Shown here in pieces: positions 56,640-64,000 of a stretch of DNA of 64,000 bases. A program made the position numbers and the translations under genes. The stretch is from contig CAIPYV010000096.1 in the NCBI GenBank assembly GCA_903869365.1, positions 1 to 64,000 of the forward strand. The letters run 5' to 3'. The notes beneath the pieces are model-generated. The model searched no databases, was not told the origin of the DNA, and saw only the letters and a list, made by a program, of their open reading frames with translations. The DNA is from an uncultured Chlorobiaceae bacterium. GTDB lineage: Bacteria; Bacteroidota; Chlorobiia; Chlorobiales; Chlorobiaceae. The stretch's first letter is position 1; each line of letters starts with the position of its first letter.

Positions 56640-59312
56640 ATGGCAATAAAGCCACAAAGCACCACACCCACAACTGCTTCAGAACTGCGCGAACTTGCTG
56701 AAGCTCGCCTGCAGCAAAAACAAATAGCCATACCGGATCTCTCCACAGCGACTGATGTCATGATTCGGATGATCCATGAAATGGAGGTTTACCAGATCGA
56801 ACTTGAAATGCAGCAGGAGGCATTGACGCAGTCGAGAGATGAATTAGTTCAGTCAAAAAAAACAATTGCCGATAGTCTGGAACGCTATACAGAACTTTAT
56901 GACTTTGCACCGGTCGGCTATCTCACCCTTGCACCTGACGGGAGGATACTTGAAGCGAACCTGACAGCATCCCACATGCTTGGAGTTGAACGTTCTCAGT
57001 TACAAGGGAATCAGTTCCAGAATTTTATAATCACCGGGGCTCACTCCCTTTACAAAGCAATGCTCGATGCTGTTTTCAGCCAGAAAAAACGGGGATCATG
57101 CGAGCTTGTGCTTTTGACTTTTGAGTCACTGTATCCTGAACCTCAAGACCGCCATACCCCGACAGTCAGTACCGTTCGCCTTGAAGCTGCAGCAAGCGAC
57201 AATGGTCAGGAATGCCGGGTCATTCTCTCCGATATCAGTGAACTCAAACAAACAGAAAGCGAACTCCACAGGCTGAGCCGCGCACTGATAGCCACCAATC
57301 ATTGCAATCAGGCACTGATTCATACCTCCAATGAAATGGAGTTACTGCAAAAAATCTGCAGCATCATGGTTGAAGTAGGCGGCTACCGGATGGCGTGGGT
57401 TGGCTATGCGGAACAGAACGAGGCTAAAAGCATCCAGGTCGTTGCCCAGGCAGGGCTCGAAGATGGGTACATCGATACATCCAGAATAACCTGGGCTGAC
57501 GAACGTTATGGCCAGGGGCCAAAAGGGCTTGCTATCCGTACCGGCAAACCTTTCACCATTCGTGATATTCAAAAAAATGAAGAGTTCAAGCCTTGGCGTC
57601 GTGAGGCACTCGAACGAGGTTATGCCGCAATTCAGAGTCTACCCTTGAAATCGGAGCACAGGGTATTCGGAGCCATTACCATCTACTCAGAAATACCCAA
57701 TGCCTTTGATGCACAGGAAACCACACTACTCACCGCGCTTGCCGACAACCTCGCATACGGCATCACGATGCTGCGAACCCGTAACGCACGAGAACAGGCA
57801 GAACAGCAACTCAAAAAACTGAGTGTCGCCATAGAGCAGAGCCCTGCCATTGTGGTCATTACCGATCCCCTTGGCAACATCGAATATGTCAATCCGATGT
57901 TTACCCACGTGACCGGCTTCAGCGCTGAAGAGGCAAGGGGTAAAAAACCCAGCATCCTCAAGTCAGGCCTGATGCCGAAATCACTCTACGAAACGCTCTG
58001 GAAGACCATACTCTCAGGCAAGGTGTGGTGCGGAGAGTTGCAGAATAAAAAGAAAAACGGTGAACTCTACTGGGATCAGGCTGTTATAGCAGGTATACAG
58101 AATCAACAAGGTGAAATAACCAACTTTGTCGCCGTCAAGCTTGATATCACTCAGCAGAAAAAGATGCTGCAAGAGCTCATTGCCGCCAAAGAGCATGCTG
58201 AGGAGAGTGACCGCCTGAAATCAGCATTCTTAGCCAACATCAGCCACGAGATACGCACACCGATGAACGGCATTCTCGGCTTTTCAGCACTGCTCAAAGA
58301 GCCGCATCTCACAGGAGAAGAACAGGAAGAGTATCTCGATCTTATTGAACAAAGCGGCCAGCGCATGCTCAATCTCATCAATGACCTCATCGATATTTCG
58401 CGTATAGAAGCCGGCGAAACCAAACTGCAGATCACGCCAACCACAGTCAACAAAGTCCTGCACGATCTGTATGCCTTTTTCATGCCCGCAATCAGCAACA
58501 AAAAGTTGCAGTTACACTGCACCCTTGGTCTTCCAGACAACGAAAGCATCATTGATACCGACAGTGGAAAGCTTGCCCAGATTCTGACCAACCTCATTCA
58601 GAACGCCCTGAAATTTACCAGAACCGGAACCATCGACTTCGGCTATACCAGGCAAGGTACTACCCTCGAATTTTATGTCACTGATACTGGAATCGGCATT
58701 CCAGACGACATGCAACAAAAAATATTTGACCGATTCCACCAGGTCGACAACACCCTCACCCGAAACCACGAAGGCTCAGGACTCGGACTCAGCATATCCA
58801 AAGCCTACGTAGCAATGCTTGGCGGCACCTTCAAGGTAAAATCGACAGAAGGTACAGGAAGCACCTTCTCATTTAACATCCCTTTTAACCCTGTACATAC
58901 CCAGCCCTCAGTATCCGGTACTCAGCACTCGGTACTCAGCACTCAGCACTCAGAACATTGTATTCTGATCGTTGAAGATGATGAAGTCAGCACCCTTTTG
59001 CTGAAAAAAAATCTTAAAGGCGAAAATATCACCATGCTCTGCGCTGAAAACGGCTTGGAAGCGGTAGAGGTTGTGCAGCAGCACCCAGAGATCAATCTGG
59101 TACTTATGGATTTGAAAATGCCGATCATGAATGGTTTTGAGGCAACAAAGCTCATCAAACACCAGCGGCCTGAACTGCCCGTTATTGCCCAATCAGCATT
59201 CACCTCTAAAGAAGACAAGGAAAAAGCCAAAGAAGCTGGTTGCGATAACTTCATCACGAAACCCATCAGCAAGAGCGAACTGCTCGATATGATGGCAAAG
59301 CTGCTGGTCTAA
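56640..59312 (+). CDS. Cytosolic hybrid histidine kinase, paralogue, PAS-GAF-PAS-HisKA-HATPase-REC
   Basis: The 890-aa protein parallels its upstream neighbour but lacks one PAS domain. N-terminal PAS (about 80-205), GAF (about 215-375 with GGYRMAWVGYAEQN), one PAS with IEYVNPMFTHVTGFSAEEAR (about 395-510), HisKA with His536, HATPase_c (NALKFTRTG, DTGIGIPDDM, GSGLGLSISKAY), and receiver with Asp824 in LVLMDLKMPIMNG. The receiver and linker (SVLSTQHSEHCILIVEDDEV) are nearly the same as in the neighbour, pointing to recent duplication or gene conversion of this part. No membrane helix. The signal is unknown. Confidence 0.93.
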   Translation: MAIKPQSTTPTTASELRELAEARLQQKQIAIPDLSTATDVMIRMIHEMEVYQIELEMQQEALTQSRDELVQSKKTIADSLERYTELYDFAPVGYLTLAPDGRILEANLTASHMLGVERSQLQGNQFQNFIITGAHSLYKAMLDAVFSQKKRGSCELVLLTFESLYPEPQDRHTPTVSTVRLEAAASDNGQECRVILSDISELKQTESELHRLSRALIATNHCNQALIHTSNEMELLQKICSIMVEVGGYRMAWVGYAEQNEAKSIQVVAQAGLEDGYIDTSRITWADERYGQGPKGLAIRTGKPFTIRDIQKNEEFKPWRREALERGYAAIQSLPLKSEHRVFGAITIYSEIPNAFDAQETTLLTALADNLAYGITMLRTRNAREQAEQQLKKLSVAIEQSPAIVVITDPLGNIEYVNPMFTHVTGFSAEEARGKKPSILKSGLMPKSLYETLWKTILSGKVWCGELQNKKKNGELYWDQAVIAGIQNQQGEITNFVAVKLDITQQKKMLQELIAAKEHAEESDRLKSAFLANISHEIRTPMNGILGFSALLKEPHLTGEEQEEYLDLIEQSGQRMLNLINDLIDISRIEAGETKLQITPTTVNKVLHDLYAFFMPAISNKKLQLHCTLGLPDNESIIDTDSGKLAQILTNLIQNALKFTRTGTIDFGYTRQGTTLEFYVTDTGIGIPDDMQQKIFDRFHQVDNTLTRNHEGSGLGLSISKAYVAMLGGTFKVKSTEGTGSTFSFNIPFNPVHTQPSVSGTQHSVLSTQHSEHCILIVEDDEVSTLLLKKNLKGENITMLCAENGLEAVEVVQQHPEINLVLMDLKMPIMNGFEATKLIKHQRPELPVIAQSAFTSKEDKEKAKEAGCDNFITKPISKSELLDMMAKLLV
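58919..58952 (+). repeat. ACTCAGC/ACTCGGT repeat in second kinase linker
   Basis: Same position in the protein and same word type as 56054-56087: TACTCAGC-ACTCGGT-ACTCAGC-ACTCAGC-ACTCAG, encoding the kinase-receiver linker of the 56640 gene. Confidence 0.75.
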
Positions 59313-59431
59313 AAAAAAGTCAGCTCTCGGAGCGATTTTTTGAAAGGATGTTCAATGGTGCAGCGTAATAGTAGATAGGAAGCAGGATAATTCTGGTTCC
59401 AATGAACTTACAAACACAAACATAGATACTC

Positions 59432-59713
59432 ATGAAAAAGAACCTGATCGCAGGAATGATTGTTTCGCTTGCAATGACCGGAATTTTTGGTGGTGTTTCT
59501 TTCGCCGCTGACAAACCTGCTGGAGTTAAGAGTGAAGCTAAAGTTGAGGAAAGAGCAGAAAAAAGAGCAGAGATTAAAGCTGAAAGAAAAGGCGAGGAAA
59601 AAGCTGACAGGAAGGCACACAAGAGAGCCAAAAAAGCCAGAAAAGAACATAGAAAGGCACACAGAAGAGCGCATCATGTCAGAGCAGAAGCAAGAGAGAG
59701 AGCCTCAAAGTAA
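59432..59713 (+). CDS. Small exported Lys/Arg/Ala/Glu-rich protein
   Basis: The 93-aa protein has a signal peptide (LIAGMIVSLAMTGIFGGVSF, cleavage likely after AFA/AA near residue 26) and then a highly charged, strongly helical repeat-like body (EAKVEERAEKRAEIKAERKG, then KAHKRAKKARKEHRKAHRRA). The net charge is strongly positive. No domain is known. A periplasmic chaperone-like or metal-binding role through His/Lys clusters is conceivable but not shown. It is followed by a strong terminator. Confidence 0.65.
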   Translation: MKKNLIAGMIVSLAMTGIFGGVSFAADKPAGVKSEAKVEERAEKRAEIKAERKGEEKADRKAHKRAKKARKEHRKAHRRAHHVRAEARERASK

Positions 59714-59738
59714 GGTATTTTTTTTGAAGCCTTGTATT

Positions 59739-59767
59739 AGCCCCTTCGCAAGTCGGGGCTTTTTTTT
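59739..59767 (+). terminator. Rho-independent terminator
   Basis: AGCCCC-TTCGCAAGTC-GGGGCT followed by TTTTTTT, 25 bp after the small exported protein. It also separates that gene from the convergent TPR gene. Confidence 0.88.
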
Positions 59768-59768
59768 G

Positions 59769-61529
59769 TCAAGATGTGCTCTTCTTCCGTAGTATCCTGA
59801 TCTTCTGTTTCATCTCCTGCGCCCTCTGAGGGTTTCCAAGCTTTTCGTAAACCTGGACAAGGTGATCAAGTATTTCTGGCTCTCGAGTATCAATTCCCGC
59901 TGCTTTGTCAAGAATATCGCGGGCTTTGTCATACTCCCCCAACTTGAAGAGTACCCAGCCAAGCGTATCAAGGTAGCTGGCATTTTCCGGTTCGGCGGTA
60001 ACAGCCTTTAAGGCAAGTTCTTTGGCTCTTGCGAGATCATTTCCCTGCACCGCAAGAAGATATGCCAGATTGTTCATCATAAAAACATTGCCGGCATCAA
60101 TCTCAAGAATAGCCTCATAGAGATGAATGCTTTTGTCAGGATACCCAAGTTGATCATAGCATGATGCAAGGGTAATGCCAGCCTGCAGATAAATTTGTTT
60201 ATCCTTTTTTGCAACTTCTGGCTGTACCACTTTTTCAAGAAGCCGTGTCGCCTTTTTAAGGTTACCTATTTTAAAACAGAGTTCTCCTTCGAGAGCTCGA
60301 AACCTGAGTGATCGGATCGGAAAGCGCTTTTTTATGGTGGAAACCGTCTTCTCTGCCTGCCGATACTCCTTCAGGGTAAGATAGGCTGTAACAAGATCCT
60401 CCCAGATGGCAATATTGCCAGAATCCAATAACAGTGCCTTCTTGAAATCAGCTATGGAAGCGGCTTCCTGACCATGCAACAGTTTTATATTGGCTCTGAG
60501 TGCATAGACGCTGCTGTTGAAGGGATGACGCTTGTTGATTTCATCAATCATGGCAACAGCTGGTTCGACAAAAGTGCTGTCTTGGGCTGAACGCACAACA
60601 AACAGTTTAGCAAGGTCAATTTTCTGCTTAAGACTTACCTGATTTGTCTTGTAAAAGTGGTTAAGATCTTCAAGAAAAACAGGACGGTTTTTTGTCTTCA
60701 CCGAGACCTCAAACAGGGCAAGCCATGCAGGAAGGAACCGGGGATGCTCTTGCAGTACATTTCTGAACGTCCTGACAGCCTGGTCATGCTGTCCTGTCTC
60801 CATGTAAAGTTCCCCAAGAGTAAGGCTGAGCTTGTCTTTTTCATTTCCCTGCTCAATCATCTCCATTACTGTAGTGATTGCATCATGATAATGAAGGAGT
60901 TTTATTTCCATCAGCAACACCTGAGCCTGGGCTGTCTTATTCTTCGGATCAATGGCGAGAATTTCCTGAAACACCGCGAGGGCTTTTTCGGATTGTTCAG
61001 CAACAAGATATTCCAAGGCAAGGCTGGAGAGCGGTTCGGCGTTGCCCGGCTCAAGAGTAACAAGCTGCCGGTAGAGATCGGCTGCCCGGCCGTAATCGTG
61101 CATCTGATGAGCTATCCCGGCAAGAAAGCTTAGATAATATTTATTCCCCGGATTCAGTAAAACACTTTTTTCGCTGTGGAAACGAGCGGAATCGACAACA
61201 CCAAGGCCAGCGTAAGCTTTTGACAGTGCATAATGAATTGCAGCATTCGAGGGATCTCCAGTCAGCAGCTTCTGATATTGATCAGCTGCTCCCTGATACT
61301 CTTCGCGGGCATACAACAGCGATGCAGCAACAAACTCTCTTTTGGTGGCTTCAGCAAGAGAGTCAGAAGCCAGCTTTCCGGAAAGAGTGGTGCGGGGCAC
61401 AGTGCATGAGGAAAGCAAAAGAACAGAGCAGATCGCACTGGCAAGCACAAAGGAGAAAAAAAACCGCCGATCAAGCAGGTATGAAAATAACTTAACGATC
61501 CTGCTGCACATCAAACAAAGGGTATTCAT
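59769..61529 (-). CDS. TPR-repeat lipoprotein
   Basis: I start at ATG 61529 (GGAAG ahead); the frame is open to 61577. The signal sequence FVLASAICSVLLLSSC carries a lipobox (LSSC), so the protein is probably a lipoprotein. The rest of about 540 residues is a string of TPR units (for example ALSKAYAGLGVVDSARFHSE, LSSLALEYLVAEQSEKALAV, LPAWLALFEV, YLDTLGWVLFKLGEYDKARD), giving a solenoid for protein binding. Such lipoproteins often assist outer-membrane or exopolysaccharide assembly; no partner is identified. It overlaps the ruvB gene end by about 38 nt, so the two are co-transcribed. Confidence 0.85.
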   Translation of the reverse strand: MNTLCLMCSRIVKLFSYLLDRRFFFSFVLASAICSVLLLSSCTVPRTTLSGKLASDSLAEATKREFVAASLLYAREEYQGAADQYQKLLTGDPSNAAIHYALSKAYAGLGVVDSARFHSEKSVLLNPGNKYYLSFLAGIAHQMHDYGRAADLYRQLVTLEPGNAEPLSSLALEYLVAEQSEKALAVFQEILAIDPKNKTAQAQVLLMEIKLLHYHDAITTVMEMIEQGNEKDKLSLTLGELYMETGQHDQAVRTFRNVLQEHPRFLPAWLALFEVSVKTKNRPVFLEDLNHFYKTNQVSLKQKIDLAKLFVVRSAQDSTFVEPAVAMIDEINKRHPFNSSVYALRANIKLLHGQEAASIADFKKALLLDSGNIAIWEDLVTAYLTLKEYRQAEKTVSTIKKRFPIRSLRFRALEGELCFKIGNLKKATRLLEKVVQPEVAKKDKQIYLQAGITLASCYDQLGYPDKSIHLYEAILEIDAGNVFMMNNLAYLLAVQGNDLARAKELALKAVTAEPENASYLDTLGWVLFKLGEYDKARDILDKAAGIDTREPEILDHLVQVYEKLGNPQRAQEMKQKIRILRKKSTS

Positions 61530-62526
61530 TGCTTCCACTGCCGGTTGAAAAACGTAATAATGCCTGACGCGTTGCAACCCGTCCCCTTGTGGTTCTTGTC
61601 AGATAACCCGCCTGGATAAGATAGGGCTCGTAAACCTCTTCTATGGTATCGCGCTCTTCACCAACCGACACGGCAAGGGAGGCAATCCCCACCGGTCCAC
61701 CATTGAATTTGTTGACAATGGTCTCCATGATTTTTTTATCCATATCATCAAGTCCTTCTTCATCAATTTCAAGGCAGTCAAGTGTCTTCATGGCTATAGA
61801 GCGGTTGATACGCTCAACGCCGTCGACCTGTGCAAAATCCCTGGCACGCCTGAGCAGTCTGTTGGCAATACGTGGTGTACCTCTTGAACGTCCAGCAATT
61901 TCCGATGCAGCCTCGCCATCAATACCAATACCAAGAATACCTGAAGCCCTTATGATGATTCCTTCAAGAAGTTCAGGTGCATAGTAATCAAAGCGGCTGC
62001 TGATCCCGAACCTCGCCCTGAGGGGTGAGGTCAGAAGACCTGAACGTGTCGTGGCCCCTACAAGGGTAAACGGCTCAATACGAAGCTGTACCGCCCTTGC
62101 TGAGGGCCCGCTGTCGAGCATGATATCAATACGAAAATCTTCCATGGCTGAATAGAGATACTCCTCAACAGCGGGCGGCATACGGTGAATTTCGTCAATA
62201 AAGAGGACATCGCCTTTTTGAAGGCCGGTAAGCAGTCCGGCAAGATTTCCGGCCTTGTCGAGCAATGGACCTGAGGTTGACTTGATGCTGCTGCCCATTT
62301 CAGCGGCGATAATATAGGCAAGGGTCGTTTTCCCAAGTCCCGGGGGCCCGGACAACAGGACATGATCGAGAGCATCGCCCCGCATTCGGGCTGCTGAAAT
62401 AAAAACTTTCAAATTATCGGTCAAGCGCTGCTGACCAGCAAAGTCATCCATCGAGAGCGGACGGATCTGTTCCTCGATCCTGGTCTCAAGGGCATCGGGC
62501 GGCGTATTAAGCAGTTCTATTCTCAA
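61492..62526 (-). CDS. ruvB: RuvB Holliday-junction helicase
   Basis: RuvB, with RuvA, drives branch migration of Holliday junctions. The 344-aa protein has the AAA+ core with Walker A GPPGLGKTTLAYIIA, Walker B LFIDEIHRMPPAVEE, the sensor region LVGATTRSGLLTSPLRARFG and the C-terminal winged helix ending with GYLTRTTRGRVAT. Minor changes against the family norm (SGPLLDKAGNLAGLL) are conservative. ruvA and ruvC are not in the window. The gene's 3' end overlaps the TPR lipoprotein. Confidence 0.97.
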   Translation of the reverse strand: MRIELLNTPPDALETRIEEQIRPLSMDDFAGQQRLTDNLKVFISAARMRGDALDHVLLSGPPGLGKTTLAYIIAAEMGSSIKSTSGPLLDKAGNLAGLLTGLQKGDVLFIDEIHRMPPAVEEYLYSAMEDFRIDIMLDSGPSARAVQLRIEPFTLVGATTRSGLLTSPLRARFGISSRFDYYAPELLEGIIIRASGILGIGIDGEAASEIAGRSRGTPRIANRLLRRARDFAQVDGVERINRSIAMKTLDCLEIDEEGLDDMDKKIMETIVNKFNGGPVGIASLAVSVGEERDTIEEVYEPYLIQAGYLTRTTRGRVATRQALLRFSTGSGSNEYPLFDVQQDR

Positions 62527-62560
62527 GCAAAAAACATTACAGGTTATCAGTCATAACAAT

Positions 62561-63526
62561 TCAGAGCTTAATTCTTGGATCCGCAACGGCATAAAGCACA
62601 TCGGCAAAAAGATTGCCAAGGACTATCAAAGAACCTGAAATAAAGGTATTGGCAATGATGAGCGGGTAATCCCTTGCAAAAATAGCCTCTACCGTAACCC
62701 TGCCCATACCTGGAAAAGCAAAAATAACCTCAATAAACAGCGCTCCGCTGAAAATAAAAGGCAATGAACTTCCCATCAGGGTGATGACCGGCAGGAGCGC
62801 ATTTCGAAGTGCATGCCTGAAAATAACCACATTTTCCGGCAACCCCTTGGCCCTTGCTGTGCGAATATAGTCCTGCCGGATCACTTCGAGCATGCTGCCT
62901 CTGACATAGCGTGCAATACCGGCAGCACCGTTAATACTGAGCACGGTAACCGGCAGCACGAGATGCCAGAACCGGTCAAGCAGAAACCCCATCGTACCAT
63001 AACTTTCAGCCCCGATTTCGTTCAGACCTGAAACCGGAAAGAGAGGAAATTTCAGGGCAAAAAGAATAATCATCATCAATGCAAACCAGAACTCGGGCAT
63101 CGAATAAAAAAACAGGGCTGTCACGGTCAGAAACCTGTCAAGAAAGGTGTTCTGGCGAACCGCAGAAATAATACCGATAAGAATACCGAAGGTAAAATTT
63201 GCAATCAGGGTCAGTCCCGCTATAGTCACTGTTATCGGCAGTGCTTCGGCTATAACATCGAAGACCGGTTGCTGGGCCCGGCTGAAACTGCGTCCGAAAT
63301 CACCCTGCAGGACATTGGCAAGCCATTTGAAATACTGGACAGGCAACGGATCGTTAAGGCCATACTGCGCCCTGATCTGCTCGGCAACATTCGGACTGAT
63401 CCCCGGCTGGATAAAAAATGCCGCAGGATCACCAGGAGCAAGTCTGATAATAAAAAACGTCAGGGTCAATACACCAAAAATCAACGGAACAGCTATCAAA
63501 AGCCGTTTAAGAATATAGATCAGCAT
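62561..63526 (-). CDS. Oligopeptide-type ABC transporter permease (DppB/OppB family)
   Basis: The 321-aa inner-membrane protein begins with LIYILKRLLIAVPLIFGVLT and has six predicted helices with the transporter signature DYIRTARAKGLPENVVIFRH (EAA-like loop) and ALRNALLPVITLMGSSL. The first half shows the expected FFIRLAPGDPAAFF motif of the DppB/OppB group. It is probably the first permease of a peptide or nickel importer, but neighbouring oppC, oppD and binding-protein genes are not seen before ruvB. The start is 34 bp upstream of ruvB on the same strand. Confidence 0.92.
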   Translation of the reverse strand: MLIYILKRLLIAVPLIFGVLTLTFFIIRLAPGDPAAFFIQPGISPNVAEQIRAQYGLNDPLPVQYFKWLANVLQGDFGRSFSRAQQPVFDVIAEALPITVTIAGLTLIANFTFGILIGIISAVRQNTFLDRFLTVTALFFYSMPEFWFALMMIILFALKFPLFPVSGLNEIGAESYGTMGFLLDRFWHLVLPVTVLSINGAAGIARYVRGSMLEVIRQDYIRTARAKGLPENVVIFRHALRNALLPVITLMGSSLPFIFSGALFIEVIFAFPGMGRVTVEAIFARDYPLIIANTFISGSLIVLGNLFADVLYAVADPRIKL

Positions 63527-63712
63527 AACACGCTATTTTGCCACGTAAAACCCATAAGCTGAAAAAACCTGATTCCGTACAAAAAGCAACATTTTCAGGA
63601 AAAATAAAGCCTCCGAGGGCGAATCGGAGGCTTAAGAAACCTCCTGGAAACGAGGACACGAAAACAGGGGATTCTGAAACAGAATTTACACAATCCTTTC
63701 TATTTCGACAAG
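63527..63712. other. Spacer with hairpin between permease and right-edge gene
   Basis: No gene is supported: the open minus-strand frame (63507-63743) crosses the hairpin and the 3' end of the next gene and looks like chance. The hairpin is listed separately. Confidence 0.4.
63597..63632 (-). terminator. Terminator-like hairpin downstream of right-edge gene
   Basis: AGCCTCCGA and TCGGAGGCT pair perfectly (63608-63616 with 63624-63632) with a 7-nt loop; on the minus strand TTTATTTTTC follows, so it likely terminates the gene at the right edge. Confidence 0.75.
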
Positions 63713-64000
63713 TCATTCCTGTTGTATCCGCCTTCCCTGACATCTGTGGTTACGGGAACGGCTCAGGGCGGAGAAATACGAAACCCCGTTGGAGTACGGG
63801 GGGGCATAGGATAGCTGAAATTCTTCGTTTTTTTCTCTGGCCTTGTGCCCTAATGGCTCAATTATGTCTGTATAAAGATTCACGTTTCCAGAGATAAATG
63901 CCCAGAAAGCCTGGCCGCAATATTTGAAATAGTCGCCTTGATCGGGCTTATTCGATCTACCGTAACAGCATCCATTAACTGCTACAACCTGAAGTCCTGA
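63713..64000 (-). CDS. C-terminal end of type II restriction endonuclease-like protein (TdeIII-like, tentative)
   Basis: This frame is open from the right edge and ends at TGA 63713, giving 95 residues of a protein whose start is outside the window. The first 60 residues have clear protein character: VVAVNGCCYGRSNKPDQG, DYFKYCGQAFWAFISGNV, NLYTDIIEPLGHKAREKNEE. From memory this matches TdeIII-type restriction endonucleases, in which the tail continues into a conserved NKFT segment. Here the sequence after FQLSYA (PPYSNGVSYFSALSRSRNHR) has no such match and sits in GC-rich DNA, so the C-terminus is probably replaced or frameshifted. It would cut foreign DNA if intact; a partner methylase is not visible. 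Confidence 0.5.
   Translation of the reverse strand, partial: SGLQVVAVNGCCYGRSNKPDQGDYFKYCGQAFWAFISGNVNLYTDIIEPLGHKAREKNEEFQLSYAPPYSNGVSYFSALSRSRNHRCQGRRIQQE

Noticed and set aside
63507-63743. 78-codon minus frame crossing a hairpin at the right side
   Set aside because: It overlaps the 3' end of the restriction endonuclease-like gene and the terminator; composition looks non-coding.
1-64000. CRISPR array or cas genes
   Set aside because: No regularly spaced direct repeats with unique spacers and no Cas motifs were seen.

Overview
The window looks like chromosomal DNA of a green sulfur bacterium (Chlorobiaceae, Chlorobi/Bacteroidota side). This rests on gene content and family features, not on a database match: a DnaG primase with a degenerate zinc site of the kind I associate with the Bacteroidota/Chlorobi lineage, a DUF3098 membrane protein, sucC without an adjacent sucD, an anaerobic HemN, and an SDR enzyme resembling chlorophyll b reductases of the NYC1/NOL type. 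The species is not determined.

Region 1-13.4 kb is accessory DNA. Positions 1-3.8 kb hold a Sel1-repeat protein and an FGE/SUMF1-like protein whose 3' end looks like the variable region of a diversity-generating retroelement. Between them lie about 1.4 kb of non-coding DNA with diverged repeats. Positions 3.8-13.2 kb carry an integrative mobilizable element on the minus strand: tyrosine integrase, a 324-aa orphan protein, AlpA-like HTH, ParA, a small RHH protein, a DUF2840-like protein, TraF-type peptidase, a candidate oriT, a VirD2/MOBP-type relaxase, a VirD4/TraG coupling protein and a second RHH-like protein. The integrase lies just beyond the 3' end of a tRNA-Val(GAC), the usual target of such elements. 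No mating-pair genes are present and no left attachment site was found.

Region 13.4-51.8 kb is mostly core genome: clpX, gltBD (ammonium assimilation), gpmA, tadA, sucC, an L,D-transpeptidase-like protein, a second Sel1 protein, a MacA/MacB/TolC-type efflux operon, the NYC1/NOL-like SDR, an ABC-F ATPase, a large membrane hybrid histidine kinase, a Gfo/Idh/MocA oxidoreductase, hemN, purE with a DUF985 cupin, ndh with a small membrane protein, argD with a DUF3098 protein, an exbB-exbD-exbD-tonB operon, and dnaG.

Region 51.8-59.7 kb is accessory again. It has an AbrB-type antitoxin with a shortened PemK/MazF toxin, an AAA-ATPase remnant on the opposite strand, small unknown ORFs, and two paralogous cytosolic PAS/GAF hybrid kinases. 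Their kinase-receiver linkers are built from a short ACTCAGT/ACTCAGC nucleotide repeat. Region 59.7-64 kb has a TPR lipoprotein, ruvB, an oligopeptide-type ABC permease and, at the right edge, the 3' end of a gene resembling a type II restriction endonuclease (TdeIII-like, tentative), with an apparently replaced C-terminus.

The least explained items are the DGR-like target without a reverse transcriptase in sight, the candidate oriT, the orphan element gene, the NYC1/NOL-like reductase, the repeat-encoded linkers in the kinases, and the decayed toxin/ATPase junction.
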